A stretch of DNA of 64,000 nt from Nostoc sp. NMS8 (GTDB lineage Bacteria; Cyanobacteriota; Cyanobacteriia; Cyanobacteriales; Nostocaceae): the NCBI RefSeq assembly GCF_017115045.1, contig NZ_JABXKK010000098.1, positions 62,001 through 126,000 of the forward strand. The letters are read 5' to 3'. The notes under the pieces are model-generated. The model was not told where the DNA came from and made no database searches. It saw only the letters and a list, made by a program, of their open reading frames with translations. A program made the translations under genes and the position numbers. Shown in pieces: positions 53,537 through 62,327 of this stretch (its first letter is position 1; every line of letters starts with the position of its first letter).

Positions 53537-54691
53537 TTATGCCCTAGCAGCGCGATTGGAGGATAATTGTGCCTCTCCATAAATATACTGCCCCAAAGCA
53601 TTCGCCTGACGGGAAGGTGCTGCTAAATGAGCATTAATCTTTGCTTCTTTGAGCAGACGTTGAACGTCGTCCCAGAAGAACTCACCACCACCGCCAGTAA
53701 GAATCACATCGGTGACGCGTTCTGGCAACCACGCTAGCACACGGCTACAGATTTCGCGAGAAAACATCTCCGTAAGGTTAGGAAGAAAATCATCTAGGTT
53801 GGTGGGCTTGCTAGCGCCTTTAGGACGGTAATAGCGTTCACCTCTGGGTTTGTTAACAGCGGAAATCAGCGCTAGAGATTGACTATCGGCTCCCTCAATT
53901 TCGGCGGATACCAATTCATAAAACTTATTCATCCCGAAGTCTTCGCTCTTAGAAGCACCTCTAGCAAAACGGAAGTTATCTACCATCAAAAGATCGACGG
54001 TTTGATGTCCAATATCGACGATCGCCACCGATATTTTTGTAAAATCAGGACTGCCAGGGTTTTTCTTGGGTTGAGCTTCAGACCACAGCAAACTGCCGTA
54101 GCCTTCTGGCATGACCCAAACTTTATTGACGTTCAGCGTCACAGATTCGCCTCGGAAGTTCAACACATGAGGGCCACCTACTTGGCTAATCAACTGTGCT
54201 TTTTCCTTTTCAAATTGCTCTAAAGAAAGAAAAGGCAGACCTAGCACGACTGAGATATCATTTTTGAGTTTAAAGTAGCCAGCACTTGCTAACACTTTTA
54301 CCAGTGCAGCCTCTACCTTAGATTGTCCGACTCCTAAATTCGCCCCAAAATCTGCCGCCAGTTGACCAACGGCATATCCATTGCCTTGATACTCCAGCCA
54401 CAAATCCATTAGGGGGTCAGTAGCGCGGGCTTCAAAAACACCGCCGCGTACTTGCTCTATTGACATCTGCTTGACGTTGGCAGGTACGAACACCACATTA
54501 CCAGGTTCGCGACTCACACAAGTTTTTGTGGAAGTTCTGCCTAAATCAACACTGAGAATGGTTTTTCCTGAAACCGTTCCTGTGCTTGGGTTAGGATTAT
54601 TAACAGCATTTATGGGAGTGGATGCCGACACTCTATTCATCGGTATAGCAGCGGCATTAATAGGGGTAGCGGCGGAAGGTTGGTCTGTCAT
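53537..54691 (-). CDS. ParM/StbA-like bacterial actin
   Basis: 384 residues. After a Pro/Asn/Ser-rich lead of ~45 residues comes an actin fold: KTILSVDLGRTSTKTCVSRE is phosphate-1, SVAIVDIGHQTVDLLMVDNF is phosphate-2, and RVTDVILTGGGGEFFWDDVQ is the adenosine motif. It matches plasmid-segregation actins of the ParM/Alp7A type more than MreB. The adjacent small gene and a chromosomal setting suggest a two-component filament system; in Anabaena such a pair has been linked to cell shape (CorM), as I recall. Here the pairing and fold are visible; the role is inferred. Confidence 0.82.
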   Translation of the reverse strand: MTDQPSAATPINAAAIPMNRVSASTPINAVNNPNPSTGTVSGKTILSVDLGRTSTKTCVSREPGNVVFVPANVKQMSIEQVRGGVFEARATDPLMDLWLEYQGNGYAVGQLAADFGANLGVGQSKVEAALVKVLASAGYFKLKNDISVVLGLPFLSLEQFEKEKAQLISQVGGPHVLNFRGESVTLNVNKVWVMPEGYGSLLWSEAQPKKNPGSPDFTKISVAIVDIGHQTVDLLMVDNFRFARGASKSEDFGMNKFYELVSAEIEGADSQSLALISAVNKPRGERYYRPKGASKPTNLDDFLPNLTEMFSREICSRVLAWLPERVTDVILTGGGGEFFWDDVQRLLKEAKINAHLAAPSRQANALGQYIYGEAQLSSNRAARA

Positions 54692-54930
54692 GAAAGCTCC
54701 TAGTTCAAACTTAACTGTAAAAAGTTGTCATGCTCATCTTACAAAAATGCGAGCAACCAGAAATTCTAGGTTGCGTCAAGTGTAGCTAGAAATACGCCAA
54801 AAATTAATTGCGGCGATATCTCCGGTAAGCTCTGCCAACGCACATCTAGTATTATTTGGCATAGTGTAGGCGAATTTTGGCCAGATGTAACCCCTGCTTT
54901 CACTGCTTTCAAACCAAAAGCGTCCGTGTT

Positions 54931-55554
54931 TCATCTTCTAGTACGTCTTAACTGGCGCTTGGATATCCAGAAAATAAATGCCAAAACCAAACCCCCAAGT
55001 ACGATTTTGGATACAGGAGCAAGATACTTGTCCACAAGTTCATACTGACTACCCAACGCGTATCCTGAGTATGTTAGCAAACCCACCCAAGCTGCGCTAC
55101 CTAATGTTGTGTAAAACAAAAATGGTAGCAAAGGCATATTGCTGATCCCTGCGGGAACAGAAATCAAGGTGCGGATTCCTGGTACAAGACGACCAATTAA
55201 TACTGCTTTTCTACCTTGTCGATCAAACCACACTTTGGCCTTGGTGATATCTTTACTAGAAATAGCCAGCCATTTGCCATATTTATCAGCCCAAGCTTTC
55301 AAACGGGTTTCGCCCAAAAACTTACCTGGATAGTACCAAACAAGTGCGCCCAATACAGAACCCAAAAGTCCTGCAAAAAACACACCAATGATATTCAGCT
55401 TTGGACCTCCTGGTTGATATGGACTTGCTGTAAATCCAGCTAGTGGCATGATCAATTCTGAAGGAATGGGGGGAAAAAGGTTCTCTAAGAACATTAGTAG
55501 GGCAATTCCCCAATGGCCAAAATAGTTGATAGTATTAGTTATCCATTCAAGCAT
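54931..55554 (-). CDS. DedA family membrane protein
   Basis: 207 residues from the ATG at 55554, giving MLEWITNTINYFGHWGIALL, the usual DedA start; earlier in-frame starts add a basic stretch with no counterpart in the family. LMFLENLFPPIPSELIMPLA, then VFFAGLLGSVLGALVWYYPG, then KVWFDRQGRKAVLIGRLVPG and IRTLISVPAGISNMPLLPFL are the family landmarks, with acidic and Arg residues in re-entrant loops. DedA proteins move lipid carriers such as undecaprenyl phosphate or act in membrane homeostasis. A basic RQLRRTRR tail ends it. Confidence 0.88.
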   Translation of the reverse strand: MLEWITNTINYFGHWGIALLMFLENLFPPIPSELIMPLAGFTASPYQPGGPKLNIIGVFFAGLLGSVLGALVWYYPGKFLGETRLKAWADKYGKWLAISSKDITKAKVWFDRQGRKAVLIGRLVPGIRTLISVPAGISNMPLLPFLFYTTLGSAAWVGLLTYSGYALGSQYELVDKYLAPVSKIVLGGLVLAFIFWISKRQLRRTRR

Positions 55555-55690
55555 TAAGTCAATTCCTGAAATTACTGTACTAGTTCTGTTACTGAGATTC
55601 CGCCTTAGCTTTTTTAAAAGGTAATTGTTCTGGATTATTAGAGTCAAGGTAACTTGGCTGAATGGCACTAAGAAAAGCCCAAATACTTAT

Positions 55691-55805
55691 GTAGCCTCGT
55701 TACCAGCCTCCAGGCTGGTAACGTATTTTGAGAGGCTCTGCCTCTTGCCAAAAAAGAGGAGGCGCAGCCTCAGCGAAGGTTTCCCAGTCTGGAGGCTGGG
55801 AACCA
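55691..55805. repeat. cluster of nested inverted repeats (CCAGCCTCCAGGCTGG type)
   Basis: cgttaccagcct / aggctggtaacg pair perfectly at 55698-55723 with a two-base loop. Further on, gaggctctgcctc, gaggcgcagcctc and ttcccagtctggaggctggg add more palindromes of the same composition. This looks like several copies of one short mobile hairpin. Confidence 0.7.
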
Positions 55806-55863
55806 GTTTGAACTGAAAAACAGAGTCAGACAAGCGGAAGTTAAGTGTTTCATTAATTTTGCG

Positions 55864-55912
55864 GGGTGAGTAGATCCCCGACTTCTTCAATAAGTCGGGG
55901 ATCTACTCACCC
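55864..55912. repeat. palindromic repeat, family A copy 3, extended
   Basis: 21-bp perfect arms starting gggtgagtagatccccg (left) and mirrored on the right around a 7-base loop. The core GATCCCCGACTT is shared with the copies at 1363-1391 and 16350-16382; the outer arms are specific to this copy. Confidence 0.85.
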
Positions 55913-56150
55913 TTATTTATCACAATTTAATTAATGACATGAACCACTAGGTTTTATTTTCTAATTTTTTAGATCCCCCTTAGTCATTTTTTTGAAAGAC
56001 TAGGGAGGATCTAAAGATTTTGATGACAAATTTCAAAACATACTTTAGGGTTTTTTTCTGAGTTGATGCTGTGGGGAAGCAGGAACAGAGAAGGAAAAAA
56101 GTTTTACCTTGTCCTTTTCATCCCTTTCATCCCCCTCATCCCCTCTTCTT

Positions 56151-57221
56151 CTAGGCTGTCGGAGTCAATGATTGTACTCTTGGTTCCGATTGCCAGTCTA
56201 AGGGATTCCAAACTCGATCTTCCAGTGCCATCTGTTCAATCAAACTTGCTAGTCTAAGGGCTTTGAGAGCTTGTTCACCGCCTACTGAGGGCTGATTGCC
56301 ACCATGTACACAGTTGACAAAATGCTCTAATTCTGCACTTAGAGGTTGAATATTGCTGGTGTAGACTTTTTCAATTACACCGTCTTGCCTGTAAAGTACT
56401 TGTCGGTGGTCGGTGAGAGAATTGGCAGTGGTTTGCCGATGAATCAAAATTTCATTCTTGAGGAAATCTGCCTCAGTAAATGAATTTTTGCAATGGGCGA
56501 CAATCCGGCGAATTTTTCGGTGGGTGACTTTACTGGCAGTCAGAGTAGCAACAATACCATTGGCAAACCCCAAGGTGGCGGTTACATAATCTAAATAACC
56601 AGAGTCTAAGGAGCGAGTACCGCTAGCAGTCAATTTTGTGACTGGGGAAGCAGCTAATTCCAGAAGTAGGTCGATGTCATGGATCATTAAATCCAGCACA
56701 ACCGAAACATCATTTGCCCGATCTGAGTAAGGACTCATTCTGTGGGCTTCTAGCGCCAGCAATTCCTCTGTTTTCAGTACTTGGCTCAGTTCTTTAAAAG
56801 CTGGGTTGAAACGCTCAATATGACCCACTTGCAGGATACACTGAGACTCTGCCGCAGCATTGACTAAAGACTCTGCCTCTGAAATACTGGCTGCGATCGG
56901 TTTTTCAATCAAAACATGAATTCCCGCTAACAGACAGCTGATGCCCACAGCATAGTGCAGACGGGTGGGAACAGCTACACAAACTGCTTCCACAAGGGGT
57001 AGCAGGTCACAGTAATCTTCAAAAAAACGCACCTTATACTTACTGGCAGTTTCTAATCCTCGCTCGACGTTAATATCTGCCACTCCGACTAGTTCAACAT
57101 CTTTCATTGAACTCAGTACGCGAGCGTGGTGTTGTCCCATGTTACCCACTCCAATCACGCCTATGCGGATTGGTCGTGGCTGGTTTCGCTGTGTGTATGG
57201 ATTCGGTTCTGCCACTGACAT
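56151..57221 (-). CDS. Gfo/Idh/MocA family oxidoreductase
   Basis: 356 residues from the ATG at 57221; a TTG 12 codons earlier is possible. N-terminal Rossmann domain: RPIRIGVIGVGNMGQHHARV, LVGVADINVERGLETA and VLIEKPIAASISEAESLVNA with the EKP motif. The C-terminal domain carries VVLDLMIHDIDLLLELAASP, whose His-Asp near the active site matches the family. It oxidises or reduces a sugar or related compound with NAD(P); the substrate is unknown. It is a lone minus-strand gene, divergent from queC. Confidence 0.85.
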   Translation of the reverse strand: MSVAEPNPYTQRNQPRPIRIGVIGVGNMGQHHARVLSSMKDVELVGVADINVERGLETASKYKVRFFEDYCDLLPLVEAVCVAVPTRLHYAVGISCLLAGIHVLIEKPIAASISEAESLVNAAAESQCILQVGHIERFNPAFKELSQVLKTEELLALEAHRMSPYSDRANDVSVVLDLMIHDIDLLLELAASPVTKLTASGTRSLDSGYLDYVTATLGFANGIVATLTASKVTHRKIRRIVAHCKNSFTEADFLKNEILIHRQTTANSLTDHRQVLYRQDGVIEKVYTSNIQPLSAELEHFVNCVHGGNQPSVGGEQALKALRLASLIEQMALEDRVWNPLDWQSEPRVQSLTPTA

Positions 57222-57570
57222 GCTATCTTGCACTATTATTCTCTCCTCAACCACCAAATTTAGAGACGCTACGGCCGTTGGCGTTTATACTCGAAAGCCA
57301 GTTACGATCCGTCTAAAACCATCCAGATGGTAACATAGAGCCTATGTTTATGAAGAATTTCAAAGTTTGTGATCGGTTCCCGTAATCCAAATATCTTTTG
57401 TATAGATATTTCGGGTTTGTTTGGGATTTTCCACTTTCTCCAAAAAAATATGTCTTTTGATTAACTGTAAAAAATTCGTAAGACCTAAGTGTAAATTCTT
57501 CTTGGCATTGCTTTCTGGCATTTTGTTAAGGTTTGATTTGGCGATTTGAAATCCAAAATTTGCAACTGAG

Positions 57571-58248
57571 ATGAAAGCTGTAATTCTGTTATCTGGGGGA
57601 TTGGACTCTTCCACAATTTTGTATAAAGCCCAAGCTGATGGCTGTGAATGTCATGCTATTTCCTTTGATTACCAGCAGCGACACCGACAAGAGTTAAAGT
57701 CAGCCCTTGCTGTTGCTCAAAAAGCTGCGATCGCAAAACATCAAGTTGTTAATTTTGACTTACGACAATGGGGCGGTTCGGCGCTTACCGATGACACCAT
57801 TGATTTACCCCAGTCGCGATCGCTGGATGAAATGTCTCAAAATATTCCTGTCACATACGTTCCGGCTCGTAATACCATCTTTTTAAGCTTTGCTCTTGGT
57901 TACGCCGAAGCGATCGCAGCAGAGCGTGTCTATATCGGCGTTAATGCCCTCGATTATTCAGGATATCCTGATTGTCGCCCCGACTATATCGAAGCAATGC
58001 AAGAAGTTTTTCGCCTGGGAACTAAACAAGGGCGTGAGGGACAACCAATTAAGATTGTCGCACCCCTAATCAACCTGAAAAAAACCGAAATCATCCAACT
58101 GGGGAACCAACTGGGAGTTCCTTGGGAGCTAACTTGGTCTTGCTATGCTGCTGGAGATGTCGCCTGTGGTGTATGTGATTCTTGTCGCTTGCGGCTAGCA
58201 GCTTTTGCCGAATTGGGACTTATTGATCCACTGACGTATGCTTCTTGA
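57571..58248 (+). CDS. queC: 7-cyano-7-deazaguanine synthase QueC
   Basis: 225 residues. It turns 7-carboxy-7-deazaguanine into preQ0, the precursor of queuosine in tRNA. The ATP-binding PP-loop is VILLSGGLDSSTILYKAQAD; YVPARNTIFLSFALGYAEAI and NALDYSGYPDCRPDYIEAMQ follow; the C-terminal CYAAGDVACGVCDSCRLR holds the four-Cys zinc site. Full length. No other queuosine genes lie in the window, and no preQ1 riboswitch was seen upstream. Confidence 0.95.
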   Translation: MKAVILLSGGLDSSTILYKAQADGCECHAISFDYQQRHRQELKSALAVAQKAAIAKHQVVNFDLRQWGGSALTDDTIDLPQSRSLDEMSQNIPVTYVPARNTIFLSFALGYAEAIAAERVYIGVNALDYSGYPDCRPDYIEAMQEVFRLGTKQGREGQPIKIVAPLINLKKTEIIQLGNQLGVPWELTWSCYAAGDVACGVCDSCRLRLAAFAELGLIDPLTYAS

Positions 58249-58282
58249 AAAGTGAGGAGTGAGGAGTTAAAATTCATAACTC

Positions 58283-59677
58283 CTAACTCTCAACTCCTAA
58301 CTCTTCTAACCGTTGCAGTTGAATTTGATGTAGGCGTGGCCCAACAATTGATATCACAGTGAATTCGAGATTTTGATAATAGAATATTTCGCCAATGGCC
58401 GGAATTTTCTGTAACTCGTACAGCAAAAAGCCCCCTAGTGTTTGGTATTCTCTGGTCAGGGGCAAATTGAGATGCAAAACTTCGTTGAGGTCTTCGAGGT
58501 TGATTTGTGCTTGCACCAAAAATTTCTGCTCATCTAACATCTGAATCAATAAGTCGTCGCTGTTTTCAGGTTCGCTTGCGTCGCCAATAATTTCGGCAAT
58601 GACATCTTTGATTGTCACCAATCCCACAGTACCGCCAAATTCATTCACTACCATGACCATAGCGGGTTTCTCTTGCTGCATCATGGGCAAAAGTTCACTC
58701 AAAGGTGTGTGTTCTGGAACAAACCGGGCGGGACGCATCCAAGGTTGAATCTGTGTCTCTAAACTGAGTTTTCCTACAGCTAAAGGTTGTGCCAAATCTT
58801 TAAAATAAACAATGCCGCGAACATCATCTAAAGATTCGCCAATGACAGGATAGCGAGAGTAACCAGTAGAAGCCATTTCCCTAAGTAATATTTGGAAAGT
58901 CGCATCTTTTGGCAGGGTAATAATACTGGTGCGGGGGATCATCACATCTTGGGCCATGACATCGCCAAACTCAAAAACATTATTGAGCAATTCTCGCTCT
59001 GCACGCTGTAACCCAGTAGATCCCCATTCTGTAGAGATAATTAGTTGCAATTCTTCGGGAGTCACAGGCGGCCTCCAGCCTTGACCTGTGTATTGGATGC
59101 CAAAAATCCGCAATAAAAAACGAGTTGATTGGTTGAGAATCCAGATGAAGGGGCCAAAAAAACGCACGATCGCTTTTACTGAAGGCCCCAAAAACCTCGC
59201 TAGCTGCTCTGAGTACAACATGGCTAAGGATTTGGGGCATAGTTCTCCGATCACAATTTGCAAATAGGCAATTAAGAAAAAGGCGATGGGAATTGATAGG
59301 GAATGTGCCAGGAAGATGGTCATGCTAACTGGTAACGGCCAGGATCTCAACCAGGCATTCACCAGCACCACAATCGTACTTTCGCCAATCCATCCCAGCG
59401 CCAAACTAGAGAGGGTAATACCTAACTGGGTGGTAGATAACAGTCGGTCAATACTGCGTTGTAGCATTTCTACTGCGATCGCAGGAATATCCCCAGCCTT
59501 AACTAGCTGGTGAATACGCGATCGCCGCACGCTGACCATCGAAAATTCCGCCGTCACAAAAAAGGCATTTATGGCAATCAGTAGTAGCACTGATAACAAC
59601 CGCAGCGCCACGTCTGTCCAAATTAAATTAGGAAAACCACTCACTGCCAAAGCTCGTGTAAAACTCACGTCCCCCAT
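58283..59677 (-). CDS. CNNM/CorC-type hemolysin family protein with CBS domains
   Basis: 464 residues. An N-terminal DUF21 (CNNM) membrane domain of three to four helices (LRLLSVLLLIAINAFFVTAE, FSMVSVRRSRIHQLVKAGDI) is followed by two CBS domains (DVMAQDVMIPRTSIITLPKD, YSRYPVIGESLDDVRGIVYF, EFGGTVGLVTIKDVIAEIIG) and a C-terminal CorC_HlyC domain ending LHQIQLQRLEELGVES. These proteins are linked to Mg2+ or Na+ handling in the membrane; the hemolysin name is historical. Repeat arrays flank both ends of the gene. Confidence 0.9.
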   Translation of the reverse strand: MGDVSFTRALAVSGFPNLIWTDVALRLLSVLLLIAINAFFVTAEFSMVSVRRSRIHQLVKAGDIPAIAVEMLQRSIDRLLSTTQLGITLSSLALGWIGESTIVVLVNAWLRSWPLPVSMTIFLAHSLSIPIAFFLIAYLQIVIGELCPKSLAMLYSEQLARFLGPSVKAIVRFFGPFIWILNQSTRFLLRIFGIQYTGQGWRPPVTPEELQLIISTEWGSTGLQRAERELLNNVFEFGDVMAQDVMIPRTSIITLPKDATFQILLREMASTGYSRYPVIGESLDDVRGIVYFKDLAQPLAVGKLSLETQIQPWMRPARFVPEHTPLSELLPMMQQEKPAMVMVVNEFGGTVGLVTIKDVIAEIIGDASEPENSDDLLIQMLDEQKFLVQAQINLEDLNEVLHLNLPLTREYQTLGGFLLYELQKIPAIGEIFYYQNLEFTVISIVGPRLHQIQLQRLEELGVES

Positions 59678-59681
59678 TCTT

Positions 59682-59790
59682 GGATTTTGGATTTTGGATT
59701 TTGGATTTTGGATTTAGTTTTGGGTATCTAGGTAAATTGCTTAGTACCAAGTCCCCAATTTAAAATCTAAAATCTAAAATCTAAAATCTC
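59682..59790. repeat. tandem ATTTTGG and AAATCTA heptamers upstream of the CNNM gene
   Basis: First a run of GGATTTT units, then, after a CCCAAT-type stretch, a run of AAATCTAA units. The two are near-complementary and can fold into one hairpin. Same repeat as at 3402-3434. Confidence 0.7.
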
Positions 59791-59802
59791 CACTTGCCCA
59801 AT

Positions 59803-60504
59803 CTACCTTCCTACCGGAATATTCGATGCCTCTAGCTTCAATTGTTGAGCAGGATAATCGGTAAGAGCAAGTGATATTTTCTTGACATCATCAAGTAAAG
59901 CTGTGGGAATGCTCACTGTACCTGAAAACGCTGGCCCATTTACAGGCAATTCTGTTGGTAAGCCCTCTGTACTCGCACTTAGGGTTCGTCCTTTGTCATC
60001 GGTAACATCTAAAAAACTATATAGGAAGCGCACAGAATCCTTACCTTTGTTCTGCATTTTCACTTTTAGTAGCAAATCACCACCAGAGTAGTGAGCAGAT
60101 TGCACAATCATGGTTACACCCTGACTTTGGGCAGTAACGGGAAAACCTGGTAGGGGTTTTTCTTCAACCACTTCTGGGGGTTTTTCCTCTGGCTTCTGCT
60201 TGCTGCTATTGGTTTCTTCATCATCTTCCTCTAGCTTTTCAGATTTAGCTGCTTTGGTCTTACCCTCAACTCGTGCCTTGACAATTTTCAGAATCTCTTC
60301 CTCTTTTAATAGTACTAGCCCCCCTTGTTGGGAGCTATTTGCCTTATTGCTAGCAAATTTGGTTGCGGGACGCCCATCTGGTGTAGTAACGCCTTTAAGT
60401 GCTGAACTCCCTAGTTCAAAGCCCAAAAACGCGCTCACAGAGCCGGCTCCCATCATCAGAATTAGCAAAATCAAAGTAAGAAGTACAGTAGAATTTATTT
60501 TCAT
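59803..60504 (-). CDS. membrane-anchored protein of unknown function
   Basis: 233 residues from the ATG at 60504. One N-terminal helix (STVLLTLILLILMMGAGSVS) puts the body outside. Residues ~75-125 are charged and low in structure (KARVEGKTKAAKSEKLEEDD, EETNSSKQKPEEKPPEVVEE). The C-terminal ~100 residues look like a beta-sandwich of the DUF4352 type: VTMIVQSAHYSGGDLLLKVK, MQNKGKDSVRFLYSFLDVTD and FSGTVSIPTALLDDVKKISL. Probably an envelope protein; function unknown. Confidence 0.65.
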   Translation of the reverse strand: MKINSTVLLTLILLILMMGAGSVSAFLGFELGSSALKGVTTPDGRPATKFASNKANSSQQGGLVLLKEEEILKIVKARVEGKTKAAKSEKLEEDDEETNSSKQKPEEKPPEVVEEKPLPGFPVTAQSQGVTMIVQSAHYSGGDLLLKVKMQNKGKDSVRFLYSFLDVTDDKGRTLSASTEGLPTELPVNGPAFSGTVSIPTALLDDVKKISLALTDYPAQQLKLEASNIPVGR

Positions 60505-60655
60505 CGCTGACAAGCTATCACAATAGAATGCTGGTCTATTTAAGAATAGTGAAGCTTTTGACCTCAATCCTTAAAGGAACTTAATCAATATTAGTTTGCA
60601 CTATATCTATGATCAAATTATGTAGTATAAAAAGCTGGGAAATTATTGTCCACTC

Positions 60656-60683
60656 TTCACAAGCAGGAAAATTGTGATATAAT
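60656..60683 (+). promoter_or_regulatory. possible -35/-10 promoter upstream of the tRNA gene
   Basis: TTCACA and a perfect TATAAT with a 16-base gap, about 118 bases before the tRNA start. A short GTGAG/CTCAC hairpin lies between. It may drive the tRNA or an uncalled small RNA. Confidence 0.35.
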
Positions 60684-60801
60684 CATGGAATTGGCTAAAC
60701 TCAGTGCGTGAGTTATTTTCCTCACCCTAATAATTAGCAAAAAAAGTTGACCTAAGAGTTAAAGCAATTTACTCATAGCAACCTGAAACCCAGCAAAACA
60801 T

Positions 60802-60874
60802 GCGCCTTTGGCCGATTGGGGAGGCAGCGAACTCATAATTCGCCTTAAGGCTGGTTCGATTCCAGCAGGGCGCA
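60802..60874 (+). tRNA. tRNA with CAT anticodon (Met, or Ile2 if lysidine-modified)
   Basis: Folds as a complete cloverleaf of 73 nt: acceptor GCGCCTT / AGGGCGC with one G-T pair and A as discriminator; a D arm with a short three-pair stem GCC/GGC; anticodon stem GCGAA/TTCGC with loop CTCATAA (anticodon CAT); T arm GCTGG TTCGATT CCAGC. G1-C72 pairing excludes the initiator form. The T arm and 3' part resemble Ile-CAT tRNAs, so elongator Met is not certain. CCA is not encoded. Confidence 0.85.
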
Positions 60875-60990
60875 CTGAATCATCGAAAATTAGTAATAGA
60901 AGGTATAGGGCATTGGGCACGGGCACTTGTAGTGAGCGTTGCTGAAATGTTGGTTAGTAATTATTCTGCCATCCTCCCCGCTCCCTAATC

Positions 60991-61425
60991 TTACCGAGAT
61001 GGTAAAGTTTCAAACCTAAATTCAGTTCCTAGTTTGAGTTTGTTGTTATTCAAACGAGGAGACATCATCAGGGATGTGTCATAAGGATTTGGTAAATCAG
61101 GAGTGCGAATATAAGGATCATTGCCAACTTGCTGAGTCAGGACATCATGATATAAAGTGTTAACCAATTCAGCATCGTGAGCAATTTCATTTTCTGGGAA
61201 GGAACCACCGAAACTGGAACCAGATCCGAGTAATGAGTCTAGCTGACGCTTGAGGCTGCCATTTTCGTAGAAATTGCGATCGTGACTAAAATAAGCTCGT
61301 TCAAAGACATCACTCGTCGTTTCATAATTGGGTGTTGCCGTTTGGGCAGATGCAACAGAGGGAAAAGCGATACCAGCAGCAAGCAGCACTAATAAACCAC
61401 CAAAGGTTTTGAATTTTATACCCAC
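60991..61425 (-). CDS. exported protein of unknown function
   Basis: 144 residues. Signal peptide of ~28 residues (FKTFGGLLVLLAAGIAFPSV then ASA-Q). The mature part has no Cys and holds DVFERAYFSHDRNFYENGSL, QLDSLLGSGSSFGGSFPENE and a final LKLGTEFRFETL. It looks like a conserved cyanobacterial periplasmic protein, but the family is not recognised. Divergent from pyrE with a 100-base gap. Confidence 0.65.
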   Translation of the reverse strand: MGIKFKTFGGLLVLLAAGIAFPSVASAQTATPNYETTSDVFERAYFSHDRNFYENGSLKRQLDSLLGSGSSFGGSFPENEIAHDAELVNTLYHDVLTQQVGNDPYIRTPDLPNPYDTSLMMSPRLNNNKLKLGTEFRFETLPSR

Positions 61426-61525
61426 GTTTCTGACTCCTCAATTTTTGGGCAATCTTAATTTATGCTTAAGTTCAGAACTCTGATAAGTTCAACCTTTGGT
61501 GTAGCACAATTTTTAATGTTTTGTA

Positions 61526-62149
61526 ATGACGTATCCTACTGAAACTCTTACCCACTCAGATATTTGGGCAACCACTCCTGATTTGACTATTTTGCGCCAC
61601 AAGCTACTAGATTTATTTTCTCAACTAGCTTATCAAGAAGGTGATTTTGTTCTCGCTTCTGGCCTACGTAGTTCTTATTATGTCAATAAGATGCAGGTAA
61701 CACTTCACCCTCAAGGCGCTTTGGCTGTCGGACGTTTACTGTTTCCTTTGCTACCTATAGATACACAGGCTGTAGGTGGTTTAACAATGGGCGCTGATCC
61801 AATGGTGACAGCAGTGAGTGTAGTTTCGGTTTATGAAAACCGACCGATACCAGCGCTGATTATTCGCAAGGAAGCCAAGGGTTACGGGACGAAAGCTTAT
61901 ATAGAAGGCCCTAGTTTACCTGAAGGTGCAAAAGTAGTAGTTTTGGAAGATGTGGTGACAACTGGGCAATCTGCTCTGAAAGCGGTTGAGCGTCTTAAGG
62001 ATGCAGGTTATACCGTAAATCAAGTAATTTCACTAGTAGACAGAGAGCAAGGGGGAGGTGAGTTGTATCAGTCAGCTGGGTTGAAGTTTGAAACTTTGTT
62101 TTCGATTCAGGAAGTTCAGAAACGCTACCGACAACTTGCGAATTTATAA
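61526..62149 (+). CDS. pyrE: orotate phosphoribosyltransferase PyrE
   Basis: 207 residues. It joins orotate and PRPP to OMP in pyrimidine synthesis. LFSQLAYQEGDFVLASGLRS and SYYVNKMQVTLHPQGALAVG are typical of the cyanobacterial form; VGGLTMGADPMVTAVSVVSV contacts orotate; LIIRKEAKGYGTKAYIEGP is the flexible loop; VVVLEDVVTTGQSALKAVER is the PRPP-binding motif. A hairpin at 62158-62193 ends the gene. Confidence 0.94.
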   Translation: MTYPTETLTHSDIWATTPDLTILRHKLLDLFSQLAYQEGDFVLASGLRSSYYVNKMQVTLHPQGALAVGRLLFPLLPIDTQAVGGLTMGADPMVTAVSVVSVYENRPIPALIIRKEAKGYGTKAYIEGPSLPEGAKVVVLEDVVTTGQSALKAVERLKDAGYTVNQVISLVDREQGGGELYQSAGLKFETLFSIQEVQKRYRQLANL

Positions 62150-62157
62150 ATAAAGGG

Positions 62158-62193
62158 AATTATACCAATTCGTAATTACGAATTGGTATAATT
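62158..62193 (+). terminator. 16-bp perfect hairpin after pyrE
   Basis: aattataccaattcgt pairs with acgaattggtataatt around AATT, nine bases after the stop. A likely transcript end, though it also resembles the TATACCAATT dispersed repeats of cyanobacteria. Confidence 0.65.
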
Positions 62194-62327
62194 TCTGAAC
62201 ATAAAATATTCGTTTTAGTTATCGATTTTAGTAAATCTATTTGGTTTTAATTGTTTAGCAAACATACTTTAGTTAAAAAAGAGCGATCGCCTGAACTAAA
62301 ATAATATCCCAGCCTCAATAATTTTTA

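Larger units (their letters stand above)
55555..56150. other. intergenic region rich in hairpins
   Basis: About 600 bases with no supported gene. It holds a cluster of nested inverted repeats at 55691-55805 and the family A palindrome at 55864-55912. The stretch 55920-56150 is low in structure apart from CTTTTCATCCC-type repeats. Confidence 0.5.

Noticed and set aside
57360..57570. preQ1 riboswitch upstream of queC
   Set aside because: No C-rich loop/A-rich tail pattern seen in the leader.
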